DNA of 64,000 nucleotides from Nitrosarchaeum sp. (GTDB taxonomy: Archaea; Thermoproteota; Nitrososphaeria; Nitrososphaerales; Nitrosopumilaceae), in contig BGOU01000008.1 of assembly GCA_003569705.1 (NCBI GenBank), positions 1 to 64,000 of the forward strand, written 5' to 3'. The notes beneath the pieces were generated by a model. The model did no database searches. It saw nothing but the letters and a program-made list of their open reading frames with translations, and was not told the origin of the DNA. Positions 13,335-21,778 of the stretch are shown here, one piece after another. How positions within the stretch are numbered: the first letter of the stretch is position 1; each line of letters begins with the position of its first letter. A program made the translations under genes and the position numbers.

Positions 13335-13697
13335 ATGTCAGTTAGAAAAAGTTCTGAAATAGAAACAATTCCAGGAAACGAAGGAACAAAGATAAAACAA
13401 TACTTTCACCCACACAACACACTAAATGGAATTAGTTACAGTCTAGCGCAATTTACATTAGAAGTGGGAAAAAAATCCCTACTCCACAAGATAAAATCAT
13501 CAGAGATTTATTATATTTTAGAAGGAGATGCAGTTTTGAGGGTCAATAAAGAATCACACCAATTAAAAAAAGATGATTCATTTTACGTTCCACCAATGTC
13601 AGAGCAATGCATAGAAAACATGGGTTTGATAAATCTGCGATTTTTGTGCATAGTGGAACCTGCATGGAAACCAGAAGATGAGATTATTTTAGAATAA
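13335..13697 (+). CDS. Cupin-domain protein (mannose-6-phosphate isomerase-like fold)
   Basis: This 120-residue single cupin has motif 1 in the region GKKSLLHKIKSSEIYYILEG (His, Glu, and the closing Gly) and motif 2 around DSFYVPPMSEQCIENMG. One expected His of motif 1 is replaced by Lys and the second motif has no clear His, so metal binding may be weak. It probably forms a unit with the cupin just upstream. A sugar or small-ligand-binding role is inferred from the fold only. Confidence 0.7.
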   Translation: MSVRKSSEIETIPGNEGTKIKQYFHPHNTLNGISYSLAQFTLEVGKKSLLHKIKSSEIYYILEGDAVLRVNKESHQLKKDDSFYVPPMSEQCIENMGLINLRFLCIVEPAWKPEDEIILE

Positions 13698-13758
13698 ACC
13701 AATAACCACTACAAATCTTATGTAATTGTTTTTAACATATGAGAAATTCCTAGCATTA

Positions 13759-14433
13759 GTGAATACATATCAAGCCCTCAAAGCATTGAATGTAAAACCT
13801 GATTCATCATGGGATGAGATAAAAATAGCATATAGAAAATTAGCACTCGAATTTCATCCTGATAAAAACACTAGTGAGAAAGAAGGTTATGAATTCAAAA
13901 AAATCACAGAGGCATACAACCACTTGAAGAAAAATTTCAATCAAAATGCAGACGAACCAAAACAAAAATTCACAGATACTAGTAACAAAACAGATTTTGA
14001 GAGAAAATCCCAATGGGGTGCACCACCAGGAGGAAAGATACCAGAAGAGGATTGGAGCAAATATACACGTGAGTTTGAAGAGGGAGATCCCGCTTTTTGG
14101 AAAGAATATGAAAAAAGATTCTGGGAAGAGTACAATGCACGAATACGTTCAGATGGAAAACATGGAGAGTATGAAAAAGCAAAAGAACCTGAAATCCAAC
14201 CCAATCTCTTTGTGGATGTGGACAAGAGTTTGTGCATAGGATGTTGCAGTTGTGAAATAATTGCACCAGATGTTTTTTTGGTCAACAAGAATTCAAGGAC
14301 AAATCCAAAATCATCAGTCATAAATCCAAAAGGCGCAGGAATAAATAAAATAATGAATGCGGCTGAGACGTGTCCGACTAAAGCAATAATTGTAGAAAAT
14401 ATAGATACAAAAGAGAGACTGTATCCTTATTGA
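13759..14433 (+). CDS. DnaJ-domain / ferredoxin fusion protein
   Basis: The N-terminal J-domain is YQALKALNVKPDSSWDEIKI ... EFHPDKN, with the HPD motif that stimulates DnaK/Hsp70. The C-terminal ferredoxin-like part has CIGCCSC ... ETCP, a CxxCxxC-x39-CP arrangement for one [4Fe-4S] cluster. A Trp/Glu-rich linker (EEDWSKYTREFEEGDPAFWK) joins them. A DnaJ-ferredoxin fusion could couple Hsp70 to Fe-S protein assembly or to redox sensing; this is inference. GTG 13759 (VNTYQALKAL) is preferred over TTG 13726, because the J-domain normally starts there and a TATA-like element lies about 40 bases upstream. Confidence 0.8.
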   Translation: MNTYQALKALNVKPDSSWDEIKIAYRKLALEFHPDKNTSEKEGYEFKKITEAYNHLKKNFNQNADEPKQKFTDTSNKTDFERKSQWGAPPGGKIPEEDWSKYTREFEEGDPAFWKEYEKRFWEEYNARIRSDGKHGEYEKAKEPEIQPNLFVDVDKSLCIGCCSCEIIAPDVFLVNKNSRTNPKSSVINPKGAGINKIMNAAETCPTKAIIVENIDTKERLYPY

Positions 14434-14436
14434 GGA

Positions 14437-14838
14437 TTATTTTAATTTATGATAAATTTCTTCAATCTCTGAATCAGAAAATTTCACAACATTAAACATG
14501 CTATGAATTGCACCTGCAGAATCACCAGTAGTACGAGGAACTAGATGCACATGAACGTGTGGAATTTCTTGTCCTGCTTCTTTCCCATTGTGAATTGCAA
14601 CAAGTGTGGCACCAGTTAGTTTATCTATTTTTGGTAGAACTTGATGAACAAGTGAAAACAAGTCAGAGTTTTCTTCATCACTCATGTCTTGAATTTTTAC
14701 ATGGTGGTTTTTTGGAATTACCAGAGTATGACCTTTGGCCAGTGGAAACGCATCTAAAAACGCCATAGAATGTAGAGTTTCTTTAATGATTTTAGTTGGA
14801 ATTTGACCAGAGACTATTTTGCAAAAGATGCAATCCAT
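14437..14838 (-). CDS. HIT-family nucleotide hydrolase
   Basis: This 133-residue protein has the histidine triad HVHVHLVPR (His 94, 96, 98), with the middle His as nucleophile. The N-terminal CIFCKIVSGQIP provides two Cys of the usual structural zinc site. Such proteins hydrolyse adenylylated or purine-phosphoramidate substrates (HINT-like) or dinucleoside polyphosphates. Length is full for the family. It ends 3 bases from the stop of the DnaJ-ferredoxin gene, so the two converge. Confidence 0.88.
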   Translation of the reverse strand: MDCIFCKIVSGQIPTKIIKETLHSMAFLDAFPLAKGHTLVIPKNHHVKIQDMSDEENSDLFSLVHQVLPKIDKLTGATLVAIHNGKEAGQEIPHVHVHLVPRTTGDSAGAIHSMFNVVKFSDSEIEEIYHKLK

Positions 14839-15003
14839 ATCAGTTTAACACATAATCAAAATATTAACTACTACAATTCAATATCATGGTCCAGCATACA
14901 CACAAAAAACATTTTTACAAATTAAATTCCAAAATTGAGAAACTACAATATAACTGAAAATGTGCCTCCAAAAACAGAGTATATGTTCAGATTAATCCCA
15001 CAA

Positions 15004-15170
15004 TTACCAGGTGCCACCTGAGCCAGAATTTGGATCAAGTTTCTTTTCAGGTATATTTCCATGTGCCTTTTTGTGTGTCTTTTGAGGCGTTCTGGATCAT
15101 GTAATTCCAAACCACATACATTACATTTAGTTTCATTATCTTTGTCTTTATTTCGTTTGAATAGACCCAT
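15004..15170 (-). CDS. Small C2H2-type zinc-finger protein, frameshifted by one base
   Basis: The start MGLFKRNKDKDNETKCNVCG begins a single C2H2 finger, CxxC...HTxxxH (CNVCGLELHDPERLKRHT). At the T-run 15068-15072 one base appears missing. Restoring it continues KKAHGNIPEKKLDPNSGSGG, completing the second His and ending TW-stop at 15004. The uncorrected frame runs on into unrelated residues. The corrected size is about 55 residues. Its N-terminus resembles the zinc-finger proteins at 19187 and 19598 (MGLF/MGFF starts). Confidence 0.65.
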
Positions 15171-15421
15171 GAGTTAGTAAGTTTTTGAAATACATTAAAA
15201 GGTATACAAAATACCATATTTGAGATATCGTCCAGTTCAGGTTTGAAGTAAATTATCCAAATACCAACAAAGCACCATAAATTCATGTTCTAAAAACAAT
15301 AGAAAAACATTTCAAGATTAACAAAAAATCATAACATTTTAAAATTTTATTTGGATAAGAAAGACATTTAGAAAATAGTGAATAAGGTAATTTATTTTAT
15401 TATAATGATTAATGTGAGTTA

Positions 15422-16081
15422 CTAACTACCAGATGTTTTTGGTGGTTGCGGTTCACTTGGTGGCGGTATTTCTTTTTCAGATTGTTTTTCCTTTATTTTT
15501 TCTTCTTTTTCAGTCATTTTTTCATACATCTTTGCTTCTTTTTCAGTCATTGTTCCCTTCATCTTTGCTTCTTTTGCAGCCATCTTTGCTTTCAGCTTTG
15601 CATCTTTTTCATACATCTTTGCTTTAGTCTCTTCTGCTTTTTCAGCCATCTTTACCTTGTTCTGTTCTGCTTTATCAGTCATTTTTGATTTCATTTGTTC
15701 TTCTTTTTCAGCCATCTTTGCTTTCATGTTTTTTTCTTTTTCAGCCATCTTTGCTTTCATTTTTTCTTCTTTTTCAGTCATCTTTGCTTTGAGATTCATT
15801 TCTCTTTCAGCCATCTTTGCTTTCAGAGCTTTTTCTTTGTCAGTCATCTTTGCTTCTTTTTCAGCCATTTTTGCTTTCATCTTTGCTTCTTGTTCAGACA
15901 TCTTTACATCAATCTGTCCTACTTTTTCAGACATTGTGGAATTTGTCATTACTGTGTTTGATTCAGTTGAATTTTGACTTTGTTCTGCTTGAACAAGTGA
16001 AGTTGTAGGTGCCATAATTACCATAACTGTTAACATCAATATTCCTATGGATAATTTTTGCATATTTTGTTCCTCGTTCAT
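15422..16081 (-). CDS. Exported hendecad-repeat coiled-coil protein
   Basis: The signal peptide starts at MQKLSIGILMLTVMVIMAPT; this second Met is the more likely start, five codons in. After a Ser/Thr/Asn linker come about thirteen 11-residue repeats of the type MKAKMAEKEAK (33-bp units, residues 58-200). An 11-residue period predicts a straight or slightly right-handed helical rod. The C-terminus is Pro-rich (PPPSEPQPP). The composition is extreme (Lys, Glu, Met, Ala). A periplasmic or surface fibre, spacer or LEA-like protectant is possible; nothing identifies a partner. Confidence 0.8.
   Translation of the reverse strand: MNEEQNMQKLSIGILMLTVMVIMAPTTSLVQAEQSQNSTESNTVMTNSTMSEKVGQIDVKMSEQEAKMKAKMAEKEAKMTDKEKALKAKMAEREMNLKAKMTEKEEKMKAKMAEKEKNMKAKMAEKEEQMKSKMTDKAEQNKVKMAEKAEETKAKMYEKDAKLKAKMAAKEAKMKGTMTEKEAKMYEKMTEKEEKIKEKQSEKEIPPPSEPQPPKTSGS
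15485..15910. repeat. 33-bp imperfect tandem repeats (about 13 copies)
   Basis: The units contain 'tttttcagccatctttgctttca' variants spaced 33 bp apart and encode the hendecad repeats of the minus-strand gene. Copies vary at third codon positions and some second positions, so the array is old rather than newly expanded. Confidence 0.8.
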
Positions 16082-16151
16082 AGATATTTAATATTTGTGT
16101 ATTATTCATCATGAACAGATTATGAATGATATTTTTTGATGTTTAAAATAC

Positions 16152-16159
16152 ATTATAAA
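16152..16159 (+). promoter_or_regulatory. TATA box for the 3-hydroxyacyl-CoA dehydrogenase gene
   Basis: attataaa lies 22-29 bases upstream of ATG 16181. That distance predicts a transcript starting at or next to the start codon, a leaderless mRNA as is common in archaea. It supports the internal ATG over the more distant ATG 16136, which would lie upstream of this promoter. Confidence 0.5.
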
Positions 16160-16180
16160 GGATATGCGAGTTTTGAAAAT

Positions 16181-17322
16181 ATGATAAATCTAAAAAATAT
16201 CACTGTATTAGGCTCAGGAATAATGGGACATGGTATTGCACAAGTTTCAGCTACTGCAGGATACAACGTAATTCTCAGAGACATCGAACAGGGATTTTTA
16301 GATAAAGCCATGGAGAAAATAAAATGGAGTTTAGATAAATTAGCAACTAAAGGAAAAATATCACAACAAGAAGCAGACTCAATTTATTCAAGAATCACAC
16401 CAATAGTAAATCTTGCAGAGGCTGTAAAGAATGCACAACTTGTAATTGAGGTAGTGCCAGAAATTATGGAGCTAAAGAAAAAAGTTTATGCAGAATTAGA
16501 TGCAGTTGCAGGCAAAGATGTTATTTTTGCATCAAATACAAGCACACTGCCAATTACAGAGATTGCAAATACGATATCACGCCCAGAAAAATTTATTGGA
16601 ATTCATTTTTTTAATCCACCACAGCTAATGAAGTTAGTTGAAGTGATTCCAGGAGAGAAAACGTCTCAAGAGGTAATTGATTTGACTCAAGAGTATGTAA
16701 AATCTGTAAAAAAAGAATCTGTCCTATGCAGAAGAGATGTTCCAGGATTTATCATCAACAGATTATTCATTCCAATGGTCCATGAAGCATGTTACGTGAT
16801 GGATAGAACGGGTGCAACAATGACTGAAATTGATTCTGCGGTGAAATTCAAACTCGGTTTTCCAATGGGAATTTTTGAATTGGCGGATTTTACAGGAATG
16901 GATGTAATACATAAAGCAACAGTAGAGATGCATTTACGAGATAAAAAAGTAATTTTACCACATCCAACTATTGAAAAGATGTTTGATGCAAAAAAACTAG
17001 GTCAAAAATCAGGTGAGGGGTTTTACAAATATTCAGATGAAAAATATGAACGAGTTCCATTATCAGAAGAGTTGGCAGAAAGTGCAATCCAATCCAACTT
17101 GTTGCAAATATTTTAAACAATGCATCTTGGCTTGTTACAAATAAAGCCAGTGACATTGAGGAGATTGAAAAAGCTGCACAATTAGGTCTTGGATTAAAAA
17201 AGCCGTTATTTGAGACAGCAAAAGAGATAGGAATCAAAAATATCGTAAATGAGTTAAAACAACTAGCTTCAAAATACGGTAAATTTTACGAGCCAGATTC
17301 ACTGTTAGTTTCTATGCAGTAA
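16181..17322 (+). CDS. 3-hydroxyacyl-CoA (3-hydroxybutyryl-CoA) dehydrogenase, frameshifted by one base
   Basis: This enzyme oxidises (S)-3-hydroxyacyl-CoA with NAD. In thaumarchaea this type serves the 3-hydroxypropionate/4-hydroxybutyrate CO2-fixation cycle. It shows the Rossmann motif VLGSGIMGHGIAQ (residues 7-19), the catalytic SNTSTLPI and IGIHFFNPP (His about 142) and the C-terminal GEGFYKY. At the A-run 17079-17081 one base seems missing: the first frame stops at 17116, but the family continuation CNPIQLVANILNNASWLV reads on to TAA 17320-17322, giving about 380 residues. The extra C-terminal part is a second dehydrogenase helical unit. It overlaps the LOG-like gene by 11 bp, tail to tail. 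Confidence 0.8.
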
Positions 17323-17820
17323 TTAATTCAAGAATTTTCTTTACAGCGTCTTTTGGAGAATCAACGCCAATAATTTTGACATTTTTTCTATGATCTACAT
17401 ATCCGTCGATGAATTTATCAGCTGCCCCACCAGTATTCCTAATTGCAACTATGGGTTTTTTGTTCATGTATGCAGCACATATTTCAGATAAAGTTCCAGA
17501 ACCACCACCAACTATTATAACACCATCAGCAGACAGGGCAGTTAGAAAATCCCTTGTCATACCCATTCCGCTTGGAATTACAACATCACAAAATTCATTT
17601 GCAAATGACGCATCATCCTGAGGAATAATTCCAATAGTCAATCCATTTGCATCATGTGCTCCATGAGATGCGGCTTTCATTACACCCCCAATCCACCCGT
17701 GATAAGAACACAGTTAGACTTGGCCACTTCATAACCGATCTCATATGCAATTTTTTCATGTGCTGGAGTGCAACCACTATCATTATGCCCAATTATCAGA
17801 ATCTGGACTTTCTTTGTCAA
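17312..17820 (-). CDS. LOG / TIGR00725-like nucleotide-binding protein, frameshifted by one base
   Basis: The first part, from TTG 17820, reads MTKKVQILIIGHNDSGCTPA ... KSNCVLITGGLG. The second reads VMKAASHGAHDANGLTIGII ... ADGVIIVGGGSGTLSEI. Joined, they give the lysine-decarboxylase-like (LOG) fold with a glycine-rich 'GGGSGTLSE' phosphate-binding loop. The join needs one more base in the run of five C at 17685-17689. About 169 residues, matching the family. Members of this branch have unclear function; true LOG enzymes release cytokinin bases from nucleotides. Confidence 0.7.
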
Positions 17821-17842
17821 TAGAATAGGGATAATTTGGCCA

Positions 17843-17875
17843 TCTAATATCTTTCCTAACGCAAAGGATATTAGA
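17843..17875. promoter_or_regulatory. Inverted repeat upstream of a tiny RHH gene
   Basis: tctaatatc (17843-17851) and gatattaga (17867-17875) are perfect 9-bp arms with a 15-base centre, which also contains ttt/aaa pairing. They lie in the 75-base gap between the divergent LOG-like gene and the small DNA-binding-like gene at 17896. It could be an operator for that protein. Confidence 0.45.
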
Positions 17876-17895
17876 TAATAAAATACATTATCAGT

Positions 17896-18018
17896 ATGGA
17901 AAATCGTTCAATGCCAGTTTGTTTTACAGAAAAACAATACAAAATGATCGAAGAATTTGCCAAGAGAAACGGCATGCTCAATGCAAGTCAAGCTCTTGAA
18001 AAAATCTTAAACAGTTAG
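17896..18018 (+). CDS. 40-residue ribbon-helix-helix-like protein
   Basis: The protein reads MENRSMPVCFTEKQYKMIEE followed by FAKRNGMLNASQALEKILNS. The short strand (MPVCFT), the first helix (EKQYKMIEEFAKRNG) and the second helix (NASQALEKIL) after a Gly/Asn turn match the ribbon-helix-helix (CopG/MetJ) pattern. RHH proteins bind DNA as dimers and often repress their own promoter. A 9-bp inverted repeat lies 20 bases upstream. Too short for domain searches to be decisive; DNA binding is inferred. Confidence 0.6.
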   Translation: MENRSMPVCFTEKQYKMIEEFAKRNGMLNASQALEKILNS

Positions 18019-18130
18019 ACGTTTTTTGTCAGTTTTTGTTTTTATTTTATTTACACAATAATTATCAAAGCACCACAAGTTGATATTATTTTCCAAATTA
18101 CGTATCAAAAAAACAACTACAAGTTACTAA

Positions 18131-18843
18131 CTATAATTTTTCAATGATTTCTTTTTTTATTTTATCAATTGTGATAGATAGCATTTCAATTTGATTATCA
18201 ATTAATGACATTTTCATCGAAAGAGAGTCATCATTCCAATCAAAGTTTTCTTGAATATTTTTTAACATCATCTCATATTCAATGCATTGATTTGTGATGT
18301 TTTTACCCAATAGTGGATCTTCAAAGAGTTCACCAATGTATCCAATGTCACTTTTTATATTTAGAATTATAAAATATACGATAGATTCCAATTTTTTTTG
18401 GAAGATAAAATTATTTTCTGTTTGTTTTCTTCACTAGTGTTATTTAGATAATCTGTCAAGTCTTGTTTTAATTCATAATGATTCTGTCGTATTGTCTCCA
18501 AATTAGATATAATTCTATGACTAAATACAGTCAGTCTTTTATTCTCTCTCTCATCATGTCGTTGTTCAATATTTTGTATATTCAAAACTAATTCAGCAAT
18601 TTTTTCTTGTTGTTCCTCAGATCTACGTTGTTGATTGTTTGAATAAATTAAGATGGCAATTGTAATGGATGTACCTATTCCAGTTTCAATCACAGATGTA
18701 ACCCAGTTTGTTGAATCATCAGAGAGAATGATCGGAGTATTGAAAATAAAATGTACAAAAAAGATTGTCAAAAACATAATTATTGGAGTTACAAAAAATA
18801 ACAGTTTTATTTTTTGATTTAACGAATTTTTTCTTTTTTGCAT
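18131..18843 (-). CDS. Membrane-anchored coiled-coil protein, frameshifted by one base
   Basis: The N-terminus holds two membrane helices (LLFFVTPIIMFLTIFFVHFI and SVIETGIGTSITIAILIYSN), followed by a charged coiled coil (NNQQRRSEEQQEKIAELVLN and onward). The first frame ends prematurely after SSKKNW. With one more base in the T-run 18392-18399 it continues KLESIVYFIILNIKSD and on to the stop at 18131 (IDKIKKEIIEKL). The total is about 237 residues. I do not recognise the family. The layout, two helices then a cytoplasmic helical domain, resembles many small membrane proteins of unknown role. Confidence 0.6.
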
Positions 18844-19186
18844 GATTTTAAACTAAATTTCATAATTCGCATTGTAATTTATAGAAATAGCTAAACAAAG
18901 CAGTCATTGTTTTGTGTATTTAGGATGCTATAACTAATGACTTTACAAAAACTGCCAATAAAAAAACAATTAGGGATAAATTGAAAAACAGATACAAAGT
19001 CACCTTCAAAAGAAATTCAAAAATAATCACAACTTTCTAAAAAAGCAATAAGAGAAAAACGCATAAAGGGATTCAGTAAATTACAATAATCAAATCCCAA
19101 ATGAGACATTTTGTGAGAATAAAGAGCAAAAATTTGTTTTTTCGGATGTTGTATTAACTTAAATTATTTCAATTATAACATGGCAT
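18844..19186. other. Intergenic region with one possible broken micro-ORF
   Basis: No full gene is seen. From ATG 18937 a short basic peptide, MTLQKLPIKKQLG..., could read through to TAA 19038-19040 (DKLKNRYKVTFKRNSKIITT) if one G were restored in the run near 18975. The corrected product would be 34 residues. The rest is AT-rich and holds the promoter of the zinc-ribbon gene at 19187. Confidence 0.3.
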
Positions 19187-19597
19187 ATGGGATTATTTAG
19201 TAAAAAGCCAACATATTGTACTGTTTGTAACAAAGAACTCACACACAAACACAAACCCAAAAAAGAATGGAATATCAAAGGAATGCTTTGTGGGGATTGT
19301 CATTTTGATAAATCAAAGGAATACTATGAGGGAAAAGTAAAACAACCATGTGTTTCATGTGGAACAATAAAGATCATCTCAGAGTTATGGGAGCCAAGAT
19401 GGCAATGGGATATGGAAGGGTTGGTGTGCAAAGAGTGTTTTGATAAAAAAGAAGAGTCATTTGAAGTAAAGAAAAAATTTTGTGCATTGTGTGCAACAGA
19501 GATGGGATTCATCAGACATAATCCAAAAAGCAAATGGATGATAGAAGGTCAACTCTGCAGAAAATGTTGGGATGAAAAGAAAGCAGAGTTGGGGTAA
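19187..19597 (+). CDS. Triple zinc-ribbon protein
   Basis: This 136-residue protein is built from three similar units of about 45 residues. Each has a CxxC knuckle, a basic/Trp-rich middle and a second CxxC: CTVCN...CGDC, CVSCG...CKEC, CALCA...CRKC. Each middle contains a W-[DN/M]-[IM]-[KE]-G motif (EWNIKGMLC, QWDMEGLVC, KWMIEGQLC). This implies internal triplication and three bound zinc ions. The N-terminus MGLFSKKPTYC resembles other MGLF zinc proteins here. Function unknown; nucleic-acid or protein binding is inferred. Confidence 0.75.
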   Translation: MGLFSKKPTYCTVCNKELTHKHKPKKEWNIKGMLCGDCHFDKSKEYYEGKVKQPCVSCGTIKIISELWEPRWQWDMEGLVCKECFDKKEESFEVKKKFCALCATEMGFIRHNPKSKWMIEGQLCRKCWDEKKAELG

Positions 19598-19795
19598 GTG
19601 GGATTTTTTAAAAAATTTGCTTGTGATGTTTGTACTAGTAAATTTTCACATCAAGAGGAACTGATGAATCATAAGCAAATTGTACATGGAAAAGATTTAC
19701 AGTATGATTGCAAAGAGTGTAAGAAATATTTTTCAAACATGGAAGATATGAGAACACATTTGCAGAGAGAACACAGTTACAAAAAAGACAGATAA
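19598..19795 (+). CDS. Two-finger C2H2 zinc-finger protein
   Basis: This 65-residue protein starts at GTG 19598, directly after the stop of the triple zinc-ribbon gene, so the two are almost certainly one transcript. Two C2H2 fingers are plain: CDVCTSKFSHQEELMNHKQI with the second His in IVHGK, and CKECKKYFSNMEDMRTHLQREH. Classical C2H2 pairs in archaea bind nucleic acid or protein. The tight linkage suggests a joint role with the zinc-ribbon protein. Confidence 0.8.
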   Translation: MGFFKKFACDVCTSKFSHQEELMNHKQIVHGKDLQYDCKECKKYFSNMEDMRTHLQREHSYKKDR

Positions 19796-20002
19796 CTAAA
19801 TTGCCTTGACTGTTCTAACTATATGAGGTCTTGCCTTGGTAAAGACTCTAAATCCACAAATACATTTGATTTCAGGTAGTCTTGATAATTCAGTATTTGT
19901 AACATTAGTTGCACATCTCAAGCAAGAGTAAATTACTTCGAATTTTTCACTAGTTTCCTCAACACTGTCAGTTTCATTGTCTTCAACCATATTTATCATC
20001 AA
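19796..20002 (-). CDS. rpoP: DNA-directed RNA polymerase subunit P (Rpo12)
   Basis: This 68-residue protein's C-terminal 45 residues are the Rpo12/RPB12 zinc ribbon: YSCLRCATNV, IKCICGFRVF, then KARPHIVRTVKAI, the conserved basic end that contacts Rpo3/Rpo2. The acidic N-terminal extension (about 20 residues) is lineage-specific. The start could be either of two Met codons 4 apart. It lies downstream of rps10 and EF-1A on the same strand, forming an informational gene cluster. Confidence 0.85.
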   Translation of the reverse strand: MMINMVEDNETDSVEETSEKFEVIYSCLRCATNVTNTELSRLPEIKCICGFRVFTKARPHIVRTVKAI

Positions 20003-20028
20003 AATTTCTATAATTTAAGGATACCAGA

Positions 20029-20337
20029 TTATGTTAGGGATAATTCAATGTAAACGTCATCAGGAATCTTTAGTCTCATTAATTGTCTGATGGCTTTATC
20101 ATCTGCACTAATGTTAATTATTCTTCTATGCATCTTCATCTCCCATTTTTCATATGTTTCAGTTCCACTACCGCATGGAGATTTTCTTGTTGCAATATGT
20201 AATTTCTTAACAGGAAGTGGGGTTGGTCCTTTAACTTTCACACCGGTTTTTTTACCAATGCCCATAATCTCACCACACACCCCTTCGAGTTTAATAAGAC
20301 TGATGCTAGTTAGTTTGACACGAGCAGTTTGAGTCAT
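20029..20337 (-). CDS. rps10: 30S ribosomal protein S10
   Basis: This 102-residue protein has typical uS10 sequence: ARVKLTS near the start, the loop KVKGPTPLPVKKLHIATRKS that reaches the 30S head, and ETYEKWEMKMHRRIINI before DDVYIELSL. Full length. The start is only 11 bases after the EF-1A stop on the minus strand, the conserved archaeal tuf-rps10 arrangement, so co-expression is expected. Confidence 0.97.
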   Translation of the reverse strand: MTQTARVKLTSISLIKLEGVCGEIMGIGKKTGVKVKGPTPLPVKKLHIATRKSPCGSGTETYEKWEMKMHRRIINISADDKAIRQLMRLKIPDDVYIELSLT

Positions 20338-20348
20338 CTCAACTCAAC

Positions 20349-21647
20349 CTATGGTTTGAACTCTTCAGTAATTTCCTTAACAATTCCGGCTGCAATAGTT
20401 GCACCCATATCTCTAAGTGCAAATCTACCCATTTCAGGGAATTCTGAAAAAGTTTCTATACAAGTTGGTCTTACAGGTCTGATTTTGACAATTGCTGCAT
20501 CACCTACTTTGAGGAACTTTGGATTCTCTTCTTCAACTGCACCAGTAGCTGGATTAATTCTTTGTAGGAATTCAGTTACAGTTGCTGCAACTTGTGCAGT
20601 GTGGCAGTGCATGACTGGAGTGTAACCAGGTGCAATAGCTGTTGGATGATGAATAACTATAATTTGTGCTTTGAATTCTTTGGCAACCTTTGGTGGTGCA
20701 TCTGGAGTTCCAAGTACATCTCCTCTTTTGATATCTTTCTTTTCAATACCTCTAAGGTTGAATCCAATGTTATCACCTGCTTCTGCAGTTGGCATTTCCG
20801 TGTGATGAGTTTCAATTGATTTGATTTCACCTAGAGCACCAGAAGGCATTACAATGATTTTTTGTCCTGCTTTCATTACTCCGGTTTCAACTCTACCTAC
20901 AGGTACAGTACCAACACCAGTAATAGTGTAAACATCTTGAATTGGAACACGTAGTGGTTTACCAATTGGTTTTTCAGCTACTGTAAAGTCATCAAATGCT
21001 TGCAGTAGTGTCTTTCCAGTATACCATGCCATGTTTTCAGATTTTTTAACCAAATTATCGCCTTTCCATCCAGAAATTGGAATGAATGGTACATTTTCTA
21101 ATTTATAACCTACAGATCTTACTAGTTTTTCGCCTTTTTCTTTTGCTGCTTTGTATGCTGCCTCTTTGTATTCAACAGCATCCATTTTGTTAATTGCAAC
21201 AATGATTTGACCTACACCTAATGTTTTTAGCAAAAATGCATGTTCTCTTGCTTGACCACCTGCAGCAATTGCAGTATCAGTTTCACCTTCTTTTGCTGAA
21301 AGTACCAAAATAGCTGCATCTGCTTCAGAAGCACCAGTAATCATGTTTTTGATAAAGTCTCTGTGGCCAGGGGCATCAATTAATGTAAAAAAGTATTTTG
21401 CTGATTCAAACTTTTGGAAAGCAAGGTCAATTGTAATACCTCTTTCTCTTTCATCTTTAATATTATCCATAACCCACGCATACTTGAAAGTATCACCTTT
21501 TCCAGTCTTTTCTGATTCGGCTCCATGTGCTGCAATAGTTCTTTCATCTACAACACCCAAATCCATTAAGAAGTGACCCATTGTTGTGGATTTACCATTA
21601 TCAATGTGTCCTGTAACAATCAGGTTCAAGTGTGGTTTAACTGCCAT
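20349..21647 (-). CDS. tuf: Translation elongation factor EF-1 alpha
   Basis: This 432-residue GTPase delivers aminoacyl-tRNA to the ribosome. Nucleotide motifs: GHIDNGKSTT (P-loop), DERERGITIDLAF (switch I), DAPGHRDF (G3), NKMD (G4) and the domain II/III sequence through GAIDVV-like MGATIAAGIVKEI at the end. Length matches archaeal aEF1A. It is first gene of a tuf-rps10-rpoP cluster. The region upstream (21.65-21.78 kb) is very AT-rich and holds divergent promoters for this gene and the FBP aldolase/phosphatase. Confidence 0.97.
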   Translation of the reverse strand: MAVKPHLNLIVTGHIDNGKSTTMGHFLMDLGVVDERTIAAHGAESEKTGKGDTFKYAWVMDNIKDERERGITIDLAFQKFESAKYFFTLIDAPGHRDFIKNMITGASEADAAILVLSAKEGETDTAIAAGGQAREHAFLLKTLGVGQIIVAINKMDAVEYKEAAYKAAKEKGEKLVRSVGYKLENVPFIPISGWKGDNLVKKSENMAWYTGKTLLQAFDDFTVAEKPIGKPLRVPIQDVYTITGVGTVPVGRVETGVMKAGQKIIVMPSGALGEIKSIETHHTEMPTAEAGDNIGFNLRGIEKKDIKRGDVLGTPDAPPKVAKEFKAQIIVIHHPTAIAPGYTPVMHCHTAQVAATVTEFLQRINPATGAVEEENPKFLKVGDAAIVKIRPVRPTCIETFSEFPEMGRFALRDMGATIAAGIVKEITEEFKP

Positions 21648-21778
21648 ATCAAATCGGTATTCGAGGGGATTTATTACTGTTATGAATTTTTAAAAAAAAT
21701 ATAAAATATTTTTAATAATTTTTCGATCAAAAAAATTTGAAAAATTACACATAAATCAAAGGGGAAATTAGAGAAATC

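Noticed and set aside
15433-16008. Several long Phe/Leu/Ser-rich plus-strand frames opposite the hendecad-repeat gene
   Set aside because: They are the reverse complement of a biased Lys/Glu repeat, which removes stops on the other strand. The minus-strand gene has the signal peptide and regular repeat.
17843-17875. Intrinsic terminator of the LOG-like gene
   Set aside because: It lies upstream, not downstream, of that gene and has no T-run; an operator fits better.
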